A stretch of 64,000 nt of DNA from Pictodentalium vernedei (Eukaryota > Mollusca > Scaphopoda > Dentaliida > Dentaliidae), in the NCBI GenBank assembly GCA_031216915.1, contig CM062297.1, positions 529,874,971-529,938,970 of the forward strand, written 5' to 3'. A program made the position numbers and the translations under genes. Below the pieces are notes generated by a model. That model was not told where the DNA came from. It saw nothing but the letters and a program-made list of their open reading frames with translations, and ran no database searches. Shown here piece by piece: positions 23,333-35,127 of the stretch. Position 1 is the first letter of the stretch. Every line of letters begins with the position of its first letter.

Positions 23333-25660
23333 GTCATTTTTTTCTTTCATGGGCTTTGAACAGTTCCACTGGAAACTTAAAACACTGAAAGTATTTGCGT
23401 GGTGATATTGAGTGTGTGGGTGTAGGGGGGCCAGGGGGGGGGGGGGGGAGAGTCTATTCATACCCGTGCCAATCATATGTATACTCAGTAGATTTTGCGG
23501 GGTGACCAGATATTTCAGAGATTGCGCCCCTCTCCATAACTGTGCATGACACAAGAATTCAAATTGCTTTTTTTCAAACAGCGTCGACATGAAATGAAAA
23601 CCGAGCGTTTCATGTTGCGTTTTGCATATTCAACTGTGTAAATCATTCTTCTAGTTGGGGGCGGTGCAAGCTGTAGACTATACAGATTGCTGGTTGTGTT
23701 CTCTTTTTTATTTATATGTACATGTATTGCCATTAGTTGTATCAAATCTCAGCATGTCGTGTGATGTCACATGTTAAACAGTGAAAAATTACAGTGGAGG
23801 CTAATCCTCATCACTTGTTGTCGCGGCGAAGTCTCCCTATCGTTCCAGCAGGAACGTGTTTGCCACGTGTCAGTTAATCCTCATCACTCGTTGTCGCAGT
23901 GACAGTAGAAATGTGGAGTGAAATCACAGTGTTCATTTAATCCTCTCCACTCATTGTTGTTGTCGCAGCGATGGGGGATTTACTCATAATCCGCCCTCCA
24001 CGTACTGTAAGTTCAAGTCTCCATTTGCTGCCATATTTCCCAACAATTCCCAGCATCTTCGCCAGCCCCTCTTCGCTTTCTGACACTAACACCATATCGT
24101 CTGCAAAAAATAGCCCTGGGATCTTCAAGTCACCAACTGCAACCCCCTCATCGCTATGCAGGAGTTCATCTCATAAACCTTTGATGTACAATGCAATAAG
24201 AATTGGCAAAAGGATACACCCCTGTTTTAGGCCTATCTCCATAGACACACGTTTTGTTGTAATGTTTCCCAGGCTAATTTCACTCTGTACATCTTTATAT
24301 AATGCTTTCATAATCCCAACAAACTCGCCTCCCAAGCCCAGAGCCTCCAGCTTGCGCCACATACCCTCCCTCCATACTCTATCGTATGCCTTACAATGAA
24401 ATCGTTTCATAAACATGGCCTGTAGACTGTGTAGCCATTATGGCTGACCGATTGCAACTAAAAGGGGACATCCTCATCTCGACATCATACTGAGTCATTC
24501 TACCAAGTTACAATGAAATCCCTTCACAAATACGGCCTGTAGTCTGTACTAAAGTTTTTCAGGTTTTGGGTTCAGGCAGCCATCATGGTTGAATGATTGC
24601 GACCAAAAAGGGGATGTTCTCATCTGGGCATTATCTGGAGTGAACCTACAAAGTTACAATGAAATCCCTTCCTAAATATCACCTGTAGACTGTGCTAAAG
24701 GTTTTTTGGGCTTCAGGCCCCAGTAGCCGTCACAGTTGACCAATCACGACGAAAAGGGAATGTCATCATCTAGGCATTATGTGGAGTCAACCTAACAAGT
24801 TATAATGAAATCCTTCCATAAATACGACCTATTAGACTATGCCAAAGGTTTTGGGGTTTTGGGATCGGGCAGCCATCATGGCTGAATGATTGCAACCAAA
24901 CAGGGACATTCTCATCTAGACATTATTTGGTGTCATCCTACTAAGTTACAATGAAATCCCTTCATACATGTAAATATGACCTGTAGACTGTGCTAAAGGT
25001 TTTCGGGCCCCTGTAGCTATCACAGTTGCCCAATCGCGTCCAAAAGGGGACGTTCTCATCTGGATGTTATGTGAAGTCAACCTACTAAGTTACAATGAAA
25101 TCCCTCCATAAATATGACCTGCAGACTGTGCTAAAGGTTTTTGGGTTTTGGGCTTGGCAGCCATACCGGTTAACCGATCATGACCAGTCATCACAGTTGA
25201 CAGATCGTGACCAAATGGGGAAGTTCTCATCTAGACATCCTACGGAGTCATCCTACCTAGTTACAATGAAATCCCTCCATATTAAATATGGCCTGCAGAC
25301 TGTGCTAAAAGTTTTGGGGTTTGAGGCTTGGGCAGCCATCACGGTTGACAGATCATGACCAAAAGGGGACGTCCTCATCTAGACATTAAACAGATGCATC
25401 CTACCAAATTACAATGAAATCCCTTCATAAATACGACCTGTAGACTGTGCTAATGGTTTTCGGGTTTTGGCCTGGGCCAGCCATACCGGTTGACTGATTG
25501 TAACCAAAAGGGGACGTTCTCATCTAGACATGACCCCAAACCTGTATATGAAATTCTGTGATGATCAGACAAGAACTACAAGGTATAGCCTGTGCTAAAG
25601 GAAAATGTGAACAGACTCACAGATTTCTGCACGCCATGCAATGAGTTCAATAAGCTGTAC

Positions 25661-26737
25661 AAGGCAAAATTTAAAACTTTTATATATTTTCAAGAATTTT
25701 TTTTTAGTTTGGTGCAGTGTAACAGGGGTAACCCTTCACCTAATACGAACAGAAGATGGGACTAGCAAACAATTTTCGAAAACCTGAACATTTTCATTGT
25801 TGCCTAAAAAAACTTTGACCCTTCAATGGAGCAAGCTCATTGATCTTTTTTCAATGATGGGTCAAAAGCTATGTTTCTGAGGCAAAAATAATAAAACTTT
25901 TAAAGGTGATTTTTGTGAATAGCACTGGCCGGCTATGGCCAGTGCAGAAGGTGAAGAGTTAATAAGGATAGATAAAGTATTAATATTTGCATTCATGCAT
26001 GAACATTTTAACCTTAATGGTATAAATTGAGGTATATATATAGATTTGAACTGAACATCAAAGCATTTGCTGTCTTAAAAAAAAATCTCATCTAAGTTGT
26101 GTATGTACATGTAGTGTCTGAAAAGACACAAATTAAAAAACTGTGACAAGCAGTGCACGCTTTCGGCCCAGAATCAATTGACAGTTCAAAAAAACAAACC
26201 CACTTGAATTTCTGATGGTTATTTCTTAACATATTTTGACTAGTAGTACGCACCAAGTTCATCCAAGTTGATAGGGAACAGAGCCTTTTTCTTGGTGTTG
26301 GGAAAATTATTCAATTGGTACTCTAAAGATAAATTCACCTGGAAGCTTTTACCAGAGAGAATACAGGTTAAAATGGGTAGCACTTTACTAGAATTAACTA
26401 TTAGAAGTGCATAATGGCCATGTAACCTGATTATGCTGTATAAGTTATGGGATATGTCTGGTGTCAGAAATTGGCAATTTTACAGAATGTACCCCAATGG
26501 GAGTGGGGCCTTAATTCTGTCCCAAAAGGGGCCTAGAGACGTAGATTAAACCTGGTACATAAACCTTGAGCATAACTTTTTTGTTCTTAGCTCCACAAAT
26601 TCTTATGCCTACAGGCTGGTCTAATGTGGGCACGGCATAGCAGGGCAAGAACAAACTTGTATGGCCGATAAGGGATTGGTCTGGTACAAGAAAATTTCAA
26701 AAGTCAGCCCTCATATGAAGCACATTCTTGGGCTTAA
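25661..26737. other. Unassigned sequence
   Basis: No element ends or coding frame were recognised. The stretch is AT-rich. The short open frame around 26661-26912 overlaps the M3 MITE and is not coding. Confidence 0.4.
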
Positions 26738-26967
26738 ACTTTGGACCCTGATGGTATATTCCCCACTAGTTCAGAACCATCAACTTGTAGAATCTATATT
26801 TGTTACCTTGGGAGGATCAATCGATATTTTCAATGAGCCGCCTAAGGACTTCACGTTAAAAATCTTGATCGGTCTTCCACACAAATTCACTGAGCAACTA
26901 TCTACTTTATGAATTCAGGTTGTTTTATGATTCTAGACGGGAAAAGTGGCCTTTCAGGTTCAAAGGG
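26738..26967 (+). mobile_element. TTAA-type MITE, family M3, copy a
   Basis: It aligns end to end with the copy at 45629-45858: 'tggtat.ttcc', 'caatcaatattttcaatg' and 'aaaagtggcc.ttcaggtt' occur in the same order. TTAA stands at 26734-26737 and at 26968-26971. The right end, reversed, is CCCTTTGAACCTGAAAGG. Confidence 0.75.
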
Positions 26968-26971
26968 TTAA

Positions 26972-27215
26972 CCCTTTAACCAACGAAGCCTATATCAAAA
27001 TTTATTATTTTAATTACTATTTTTAAATTTTTTTAAAAAAATTTCAACAAAACCATATCTTGTGACTCCTCATTGGAAAGTGCCTGACGAGTATGTTCCA
27101 ATGAGGGGTCACAGGATATGGTTTTGTTGAAATATTTTGAAAAATGTTCGTACATAGGTCAGTGTGGCACTCCACAGGCTTTGCTCATGACCTAATGTTC
27201 TCTAATCAAAATATT
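26972..27215 (+). mobile_element. TTAA-type MITE, family M2, copy a (right end decayed)
   Basis: It starts CCCTTTAACCAACG directly after TTAA (26968-26971). The large central palindrome AACAAAACCATATC ... GATATGGTTTTGTT at 27045-27135 matches the copy at 49693-49933. The right terminal repeat is not recognisable, so the right boundary is estimated from the length of the other copy. Confidence 0.65.
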
Positions 27216-27310
27216 CCAACATTAAAATTTTGAAGAAAAGAAGCCAATTTATATCGGCACACACGGGACCTGGTTAGGAGCTAGGCCCATAGCTGTATTT
27301 GTGGTGTACG

Positions 27311-27370
27311 GTGTTATCAGCGATAACACAATGACATCCACTACCTTTTACAAAAGGTGGTGGATGTCCA
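27311..27370. repeat. Two adjacent hairpins
   Basis: GTGTTATC-AGC-GATAACAC occupies 27311-27329. Three bases on, GACATCCACTACCTTTT pairs with AAAAGGTGGTGGATGTC (27333-27369), one mismatch in the stem. Neither belongs to a recognised element. Confidence 0.75.
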
Positions 27371-27449
27371 TATGTTATGGCCGACAATATTGTGTTTCTT
27401 GGTCAAGCCTGGAAATAAGCTGACTGTCATCTGCAGAATGAGGTCAGAA

Positions 27450-27772
27450 TGACGTTCTCATCTAGATATTATACAGAGGCATCCTACCAAGTTACAATGA
27501 AATCCCTACATAAATACAACCTGTAGACTGTGCTAATGGTTTTGGGCTCGGGCAGCCACTACAGTTGACCAATCGCGACCAAAAGGGGACGTTCTCATCT
27601 AGATATGACCTCAAATCCACATATGAAATTTTGTGACGTTCGGACGAAAACTACAGGGTGTAGTCTGTGCTAAAGGAAAATGTGAACAGACTCACACAAC
27701 TAACAGACTCACAAACTTCTGCACACGTGATGGCAATAGCTTATCTTGACTTTGTCAAGTTAAGGTAAAACT
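27450..27772 (+). mobile_element. H1 element, copy b (5'-truncated)
   Basis: About two core units (CTACCAAGTTACAATGAAAT, CTCATCTAGATAT) are followed by the 3' module 'gtgaacagactcacac', a CAGACTCACA microsatellite and the 3' hairpin TAGCTTATCTTGACTTTGTC.... The terminal CTAA is altered to GGTAA. Confidence 0.8.
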
Positions 27773-27850
27773 TCATCATGGTACTGTCAAAAAGTTACTA
27801 TCAAACTGGTAATGTTGGCAGTACAATAGTAAATTTTCAGAAGGGTTTAA

Positions 27851-28074
27851 CTCTTTCAACATGAGAGACTGCTTTTCCGGTCCAGGAATACGATACGTCA
27901 TAATTTCATTAAGTAGGATGGCTACTAAGTGAACATGTGTGGTAGAACAATTAATATTTGTTCTTAAGGCTGCACATTGAAAATATTAATTGCTCTACCC
28001 CCAAATAATGGATATGGACTATTTCTGCCATTTAATTGGCATGGAAGATACATGTACACCCAGTGTTCAAAAGG
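27851..28074 (+). mobile_element. TTAA-type MITE, family M3, copy b
   Basis: TTAA lies at 27847-27850 and 28075-28078. The ends are CTCTTTCAACATGAG and, reversed, CCTTTTGAACACTGGG. The central part has 'aattaatatttgttc...gaaaatattaatt' as an inverted pair, as in the other M3 copies. Confidence 0.75.
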
Positions 28075-28078
28075 TTAA

Positions 28079-28689
28079 ACTTATTTATCAGCTGCATTCA
28101 CTTGATTTAACTCTATTACCCATTTTCAAAATCTGAGCAACCTTTGAGTAAGAAGTTGCCAAACTTAGAAAAAATGATTACAACAAACTTTGGGCACATT
28201 CACAATAATTTTGGCACAGCATTACCATAATTAATTTGGTGGAATTTAAATGCTTTTTTCTTTACTTGTTATTATCAGGAATGACATGACCCAATTTCAT
28301 GAATTATTTATAATAAATCGGATAATTGTCGCTCGTCAACCTCATTTCACTGTGCACTTTCTTCTTTAAATGTTTTTCGGCCTTTTCTGCGACTTCTCCC
28401 AGTTATCATGAACAACCCAAGAACACCCAACGGTCATGTAATACACCACTGTAAAGTTTATTCATTCCCCTTTCCATTGATACTGGGTATTGTTGGATAC
28501 GTTATGTGAATCAAATTTGAGGGAGGGGGGGGGGGGGGGGGGGAAACGAAGATGAGTGCTATCATTTTTCGAAAAGCGAGTTGTTTACATTGTTAATATT
28601 TATATACCATTACAGGGGCACGTCAGCATGGATTCAAAAATGGTATCAAATATCATTTTTCTTTCGATTTCCCAGCTTGTGCCGAGTAC
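28079..28689. other. Unassigned sequence with a poly-G run
   Basis: No gene or element end was recognised. A G-rich run lies at about 28522-28543. Confidence 0.4.
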
Positions 28690-31057
28690 CTGTGCTTTAG
28701 CCATCAAAGTTGCCCAATCATGTCCAAAAGGGGACGTTCTCATCTAGACATTATATGAAGTCAACCTACCAAGTTACAATGAAATCCCTTCATAAATATG
28801 ACCTGTAGACTGTGCTTAAGGTTTTTGGGCTTCGGGCTTGGGCAGCCATCATGGTTGAATGATCACAACCAAAGGGGACAATCTCATCTGGGCATCATCT
28901 GGAGTGATCCTACGAAGTTGCAATGAAATCCCTTCATAAATATGACCTGTAGACTGTGCTCAAGGTTTTTGGGCTTCGGTCACTTGTAGCCATCACAGCT
29001 GACCAATCACGACCAAAAGGGGATGTCATCATCTAGGCATTATATGGAGTCAACCTAATAGGTTACAATGAAATCCTTCCATAAATATGACCTTTTACCT
29101 ATACTAAAGATTTTTGGGCTCGGGCACCCATCAAGGCTGAATGATCGCTATCAAAATGGGACGTTCTCATCTAGACATTATTTGGAGTCATCCTACCAAG
29201 TTACAATGAAATCCCTTCATTAATATGACCTGTAGACTGTGCTAAAGGTTTTCGGGCTTCGGGCACCTTTAGCCGTCACAGTAGCCCAATCATGTCAAAA
29301 AGGGGACGTTCTCATCTAGACATTATATGAAGTTAACCTACCAAGTTACAATGAAATCCCTTCATAAATATGACCTGTAGACTGTGATAAAGGTTTTCGG
29401 GCTTCGGCCTCGGGCAGCCATCATAGTTGAATGATCGCAACCAAAGGGGACAATCTCATCTGGGCATCATCTGGAGTGATCCTGCGAAGTTACAATGAAA
29501 ACCCTTCATAAATATGACCTGTAGACTGTGCTCAAGGTTTTCGGGCTTCGGGCACCTGTAGCCATCACAGTTGACCAAACACGACTAAAAGAGGATGTCA
29601 TCATCTAGGCATTATATGGAGTCAACCTAACAGATTACAATGAAATCCTTCTATAAATATAACCTTTTGCCTAGGTTTTTGGGCTCGGGCACCCATCAAG
29701 GCTGAATGATCATGGCCAAAATGGGATGTTCTCATCTAGACATTATTTGGAGTCATCCTACCAAGTTACAATGAAATCTCGACTGTGCTAAAGGTTTTTA
29801 GGCTTCGGGCACCTTTAGCCGTCACAGTAGCCCAATCATGTCCAAAAGGGGACGTTCTCATCTAGACATTATATGAAGTTAACCTACCAAGTTACAATGA
29901 AATCCCTTCATAAATATGACCTGTAGACTGTGCTTAAGGTTTTCGGGCTCTGGCAGCCATCATGGTTAAATGATCGCAACCAAAGGGGACAATCTCATTT
30001 GGGCATCATCTGGAGTGATCCTGCGAAGTTACAATGAAATCCCTTCATAAATATGACCTGTAGACTGTGCTCAAGGTTTTTGGACTTCGGGCACTAGTAG
30101 CCATCACAACTGACCAATCACGACCAAAAGGGGATGTCATCATCTAGGCATTACATGGAGTCAACCTAACAGGTTACAATGAAATCCTTCCATAAATATG
30201 ACCTTTTGCCTATGCTAAAGGTTTTTGGGCTTGGGCACCCATCAAGGCTGCATGATCGCGATCAAAATGGGATGTTCTCATCTAGACATTATTTGGAGTC
30301 ATCCTAACAAGCTACAATGAAATCCCTTCATAAATATGACCTCTAGACTGTGCTAAAGGTTTTCGGGCTTTGGGCCCCTGTAGCCGTCACAGTTGCCCAA
30401 TCATGCCCAAAAGGTGACTTTCTCATCTAGACATTGTATGAAGTCAACCCACCAAGTTACAATGAAATTCCTCAATAAATATGACCTGTAGACTGTGGTA
30501 AAGGTTTTCGGGGTTTTGGGCTCGGGCAGTCGTCACAGTTGGCAGATCATGCCCAAATGGGGAAATTCTCATCTAGACATCATAAGGAGTCATCCTACCA
30601 AGTTACAATGAAATCCCTCCACATTAAACATGACCTGCAGACTGTGCTAAAAGTTTTTGGGTTTCGGGCTTGGGCAGCCATCACGGTTGATAGATCATGC
30701 CCAAAAGGGGCTGTTCTCATCTAGGCATTATACAGAGGCATCCTACCAAGTTACAATGAAATCCCTTCATAAATACGACCTGTAGACTGTGCTAATGGTT
30801 TTCGGGTTTTGGGCTCGGGCAGCCATACCGGTTTTCCCGATCGCGACCAAAAGGGGACGTTCTCATCTAGACATGACCCCAAACCTGCATATGAAAATTC
30901 GTGATGATCAGACAAGAACTACAGGGTGTAGCCCGTGCTAAAGGAAAATGTGAACAGACGTCACAGACTCACAGACTAACAGACTCACAGACTAACAGAC
31001 TTCCGCACGCGTGATGGCAATAGCTTATCTTGACTATGTCAAGTTAAGCTAAAAATA
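28690..31057 (+). mobile_element. H1 element, copy c (5' end missing, long 145-bp core)
   Basis: About 15 core units are present. Landmark positions 28771, 28915, 29061, 29198 and 29343 give periods of 137-146 bp. The units alternate among a few subtypes (for example CATCTGGGCATCATCTGGAG and CATCTAGACATTATATGAAG), suggesting that blocks of several units were duplicated. The 3' end has a CAGACTCACAGACTAA microsatellite and the hairpin TAGCTTATCTTGAC / GTCAAGTTAAGCTA, then AAAAT. The first ~10 bp after 28689 join unrelated DNA, so the 5' half is lost. Confidence 0.85.
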
Positions 31058-32664
31058 AATTTAAAGGCCGACACACAACTAACTATTTTCATGATTCAAA
31101 AATTTAAAATGACTTGTACAAGCCCATCTCTTTGTTAGATTTCAGTGAGTGTTAACAATACATGAGCTCTGTCAAACAAAGATATGATGGACCAAATGCT
31201 AAGGTTAACCCAAGAATACAACTAAGTGTCCACATCCCTGTTAACTGAATACTCCTGTTAAATGAATAACTTTCACTGGCAGAAAGGCTATTCAATTAAA
31301 AAAAACAGGGTTCCACTGTGTTGCCCATCTGACTGCAATGTACACACTGTTGATATAATTGAAAGAAGCTGTTCGCAAGGTTTAAAAAGACAGTGAAAAG
31401 CAATCAGGAGATTGTTTTTCATTGGTGAACCTGTGTAAGCATGGTTTCAAAAGTCGTCATCCAATTTCTTTAATGTGGTATTTTCAATTAAAGTCTGTGT
31501 ACCACACATTTAAGCAAGATTTTCTGTGATGCAAGGAAAATAACAAACATTCTAAAGAAGCCATGGCTTGATTTTATGAAAAGTTAAAATACTCAGCAGG
31601 TCTCCTGCTATTTTTGTTGGACAATAATGTACATGCACGTTTTCCACACTGGTGATAAAACATCTCTTTTCAAACACAGAAGCTAACAGCACTGAAATCT
31701 GATACCTGCTGTAGCTGATATATGGTCTCCTTCCCATTCCAGGTGAAAGAAATTATGATGTAATACTGCACATTTTCCCCAAAACAGACGTTGATTGGAT
31801 TTCATTTTTCCATAGACAGGATTTGCAAGTTACTTTGATGCAGCTGTGACAGATCAAGAGAAGTGCGGGAGCTAAGGCTCCAAAATTACATAACCAGTTA
31901 ACCATTACTACATACATGTATAACATGCCAACTCAATTGGAGTTGAAATGATCATGAAGAAGCAAGCAAAAGTCACCAATGTTGTTCCGGATATGCTATT
32001 TGAACTAATGCATGCATTCTATTTTTTCGTGGGTGGCAATGTTTTGGCGGCCTGGTCAATGTTAACAGTCTCAAAACAATTCAGATAATTATGGATTATA
32101 ATCACTTCAACTGAGGATAACTTGGTTATCAGATTAGAATGTTACTTTGTCAATGCTTCTCCTGGTTATATCGGCACTAAGTCAATTTATCCAAATTCTT
32201 AATTGGGACTCCTCCTTTCTGGTGGTGGTGCTGAGGCTGTAGAGTTGCACAGTATTTCAATATACCAAATATTTGCTGTATTGCAAACCATACCTTACTG
32301 TAACCATGACTAAATAAAATATATTTGGTATACCGAAAATCTGGTATTATTACCACGATGTAACAAGGTGAGTAAACAGAGCAAAGTTACTAAAGGGTTA
32401 ATAGTCCCAGAATGCCTGTGTTAAATTGTCTGAAAATGAGCAACAATAGTCACACACACAGCCACTATTATTTATTTATGGTTCCTGACAAAGTCACAAT
32501 CATGGCAAAATGGCATGAGCAGTTGACAAAAAGTGTAGAAATTGTTAACAGGCTGTATTGTTACTGTGTAATAATAATCAGATTAGAATGTTACTTTGTC
32601 AATGCTTCTCCTGGTTATATCGGCACTAAGTCAATTCACCACCTGTTTATTTCAGCTCCTGTGT

Positions 32665-32695
<31 letters not shown>

Positions 32696-33010
32696 GGGGG
32701 GGCAACATATATAGGAACCGTAAGGATGTAAGGATCGTTTGCGATCCTAAGGCAAGAAGTAGTTTACTAACAAACTGATAAAAGTGATGAGTGATAAGTC
32801 ACAACACTTAATTTATTTATTAATATCTGAAATTGTAGAATAAAGGTTTGTGTGTCCATTTTGGCATATTTTATTTTGATCTCACCCTCAGTTGAGCAGC
32901 CAAAGATATACACCAATGGAATTCTTTAGATAAGCATGGTTAATCAGTTAACCACGGTTATCAGACATGGTTAACCGGTTATAAAAATCCTGCAACCATT
33001 TCAGCCCTAG
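31058..33010. other. Unassigned sequence with a 59-bp internal duplication
   Basis: No gene was recognised. 32131-32189 and 32579-32637 are identical or nearly so over 59 bp ('cagattagaatg...taagtcaatt'). An inverted pair TATACCAAATAT / ATATTTGGTATA lies near 32260-32332. A (GT)n-(G)n tract is at 32662-32702. Confidence 0.55.
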
Positions 33011-33014
33011 TTAA

Positions 33015-33120
33015 GGTTTGATGAAATTTTCATTAAATCTAGTTATGGGTAGGATGGCTGCTTCATAGCAGCCATGGCTAGATATGATAAAAATAGTTTG
33101 AGAATACTCTGCAGATTAAA
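33015..33120 (+). mobile_element. MITE M1, copy d (fragment)
   Basis: Only the central palindrome and one end remain: 'ttttcattaaatctagtta', 'agcagccatggctagatatg' and 'agaatactctgcagatta' line up with M1 copies a-c. Confidence 0.6.
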
Positions 33121-33759
33121 AATTAAGAGACCATTTTGAGAGGACCACATTGTACTTCAATTTATGAAGGTTTACATTGTAAACATTGAACATGCCTCTT
33201 ACTGAGTAGCAACATTTTTGTACTGGGCAGGAAAACCCATTTGGAGAAGGCAGAGTTAATCCCTATATTGACTGTGGTACCCAAATATTTCATTTTACTG
33301 GTTAAGTGAGTCAGTAACCATTTCATATAATTGAGACTTAAGAGCTTCAACAATATTTTAATCAGTACAATGTTTTACATACAAACGCCATAATGTTTGA
33401 TTGGAACTATTAAGAGTGCAGTCTACCGTTAAAATACTTCATCATCCATATAATAGCTCAGAATTACAAATGTTCTAGATGGTCCTCAGCTGCTGAAATA
33501 AATATAACTGCACATTTTTATATTACCAGTAGAGCTGTAATGAATAGCCGTCAGGGCTGAGGTGAATAAATGTACATTGCAAATGTATTGAATACAAATA
33601 CAAATACTTTCGAATTTTATGAATACAAATACAAATATTACACAAATTCCAAATGTATTTGAATATGAATATGAAATCTTTACAATGTATTCATGAATAC
33701 AATTATGAATACTTTTCAAATTATTTCTTCCAAACGGATGATAGTAAATTGAATTGAAA
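33121..33759. repeat. Unassigned sequence with a GAATACAAATAC-type array
   Basis: Degenerate 6-12 bp repeats of GAATACAAATAC and AATATGAATATG occupy about 33585-33720. The rest is unassigned. Confidence 0.6.
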
Positions 33760-35127
33760 CAAGAGGCCCCAAGGAGCCTTTATCACTCACTGGGCTAAGT
33801 GGTTCAAAGAAGTATTTGGGGTCACATTCAGTTAGACATGGTTCATCAACACTACAAAGGATTGAACTAAGTTACAATTCAAGCTTCCACAGTGAGCCCA
33901 AATATGGACCTAGGGACATGGCTTGAACAAACTTGAATCTCCCCCCCCCCCCCACCTCCCCCCCCCACCCCCCCCCCCCCCCCAAGGATGCTGCATACCA
34001 AATATCAAAACATTCCGACTGCTGGATCTGAAGAAGAAGATTTTTAAAGAAAATTCCTCATTTTGAACTAAGTTATCATTCGGGCCCCCAAAGTGAGCCC
34101 AAATATCGACCTAGGAACATGGCTTGAACAAATTTGAATCTCATCCCCTTAGGGTGCTGCATACCAAATATCAAAACATTCCGACTGCTAGATCTGAAAA
34201 AAAAGATTTTTAAAGAAATTTGCCTGAAATGCACTAAGTTAAAATTTGGGCTCCTATACTGAGCCCAAATATGAACCCAGGGGGGCAATTTGAACAAACT
34301 TGAATCAGATCCACCTCACAATGTTGCATACCAAATATCAAAAGATTCTGCCAGCTGGATCTGGAGAAGAAGATTTTTAAAGAAATTGCCCGAAATGCAC
34401 TAAGTTCGAATTCGAGCTTCTATAGTGAGCCCAAATATGAATCCAGGGGGGGGGGGGGGGGGGGGGGGCAATTTGAACAAACTTGAATCAGATCCATCCC
34501 ACAATGTTGCATACCAAATATCAAAAGATTCTGCCTGCTGGATCTGGGGAAGATTTCTTAAGAAATTTGCCTGAAATGCACTAAGTTCAAATTTGGGCTT
34601 CTCTACTGAGCCCAAATGTGAATCCAGGGGGCCGATTTGAACAAACTTGAATCAGATCCACTCCACAATGTTTCATACCAAATATCAAAAGATTCTGCCT
34701 GCTGGATCTGGAGAAGAAGATTTTTTAAGAAATTTGCCTGAAATGCACTAAGTTCGAATTTGGGCTTCTATAGTGAGCCCAAATATGAATCCAGGGGGCC
34801 GGTTTGAACAAACTTGAATCTGAACCCCCTAGAGATAATGTATACCAAATAGTAAAGAATTCTGCCTTGTGGATCTGAAGAAGATTTTTTTGAATTTTGG
34901 AAAGAAATTCATGGGTGCTATCAGAGTTATGCCCCTTGTGGTGCCCCCTGTGGGTGCAGCATGTTTATTTGTACAAGTTTGAATTGGCATATGACAGGGA
35001 ACATGCACACCAAATTTGGTTCAATTTGATCCAGTAGTTTTTGAGGAGTAGTCGATAATGTAAAGTTCACGCCGGACGACAGCGGATGGCAAGTGATAAG
35101 TTAAGCTCCCTTCGGTGAGCTAAAAAC
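33760..35127 (+). mobile_element. H4 element, near-complete copy
   Basis: The 5' end is ACAAGAGGCCCCAAGGAGCC (AGGCCCC/GGAGCCT hairpin) followed by ATCACTCACTGGGC. The core has about six units of roughly 165 bp, each with CATACCAAATATCAAAA, CTGGATCTG and AAGAAGATTTTTAAAGAAA. The 3' module 'atcagagttatgcccc' and a GACGACAGCGGATGGCAAG tail lead to AAGCTCCCTTCGGTGAGCTAA. Poly-C (33942-33983) and poly-G (34448-34468) runs lie inside units at places where other copies have only a few C or G. Confidence 0.8.

Larger units (their letters stand above)
19021..24007. mobile_element. 4,987-bp TIR element with TA duplication, inserted in LINE-2
   Basis: The left end CAGTACGTGGAGAGCGGATT and the right end, reversed, CAGTACGTGGAGGGCGGATT agree for about 32 bp with few mismatches. 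TA flanks it at 19019-19020 and 24008-24009. Removing the element and one TA rejoins the LINE frame as ...ELNKSKSKV, independent support for the boundaries. The right subterminal region has three copies of TAATCCTCAYCACTYGTTG. No transposase was recognised. The interior is rich in poly-G/C runs and local duplications and includes the assembly gap. TA duplication with CAGT ends suggests Tc1/mariner or a relative, but the length and lack of a recognisable gene leave the superfamily open. Confidence 0.85.
17828..24390 (-). pseudogene. LINE-2 of this window: 5'-truncated non-LTR retrotransposon, split by a DNA transposon
   Basis: The element reads on the minus strand. It starts (5'-truncated) at 24390 inside RT with KAYDRVWREG, then GLKQGC and FADDMVLVSE, and reaches WRLEL at about 24010. 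After the nested element it resumes at 19020 with NKSKSKVIPVG. C-terminal fragments lie at 18652-18332, 18296-18099 (a CX2CX9HX4C finger, CQMC...ETLEHFLLEC) and 18085-17888. Several frameshifts and stops break the frame. A short TTATTATTAT tail at 17837-17828 marks the 3' end. The TTACA duplications at 17823-17827 and 24391-24395 flank it. The length without the nested insert is about 1.6 kb. The C-terminal CCHC finger is typical of several LINE clades, so I do not name one. Confidence 0.85.
17513..25660 (+). mobile_element. H1 element, copy a (interrupted by a LINE and a nested DNA transposon)
   Basis: The 5' end reads ATGAAAGTGTCAATGACACT (AGTGTCA/TGACACT hairpin) and continues through a 5' segment to 17827. 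The paralogue at 49.66-50.22 kb shows the same segment running straight into 'gttac..cgaaatccc' and then the 145-bp core. Here the core starts only at 24391, so 17828-24390 is an insertion with TTACA on both sides. The core from 24396 has about eight 140-150 bp units (AGTTACAATGAAATCCC). It ends near 25560-25660 with the 3' module 'gtgaacagactcacag', without a recognisable terminal hairpin, so the 3' end is decayed. Confidence 0.75.

Noticed and set aside
33486-33719. Minus-strand frame rich in Ile, Cys, Val and Phe
   Set aside because: Translation of the GAATACAAATAC array.
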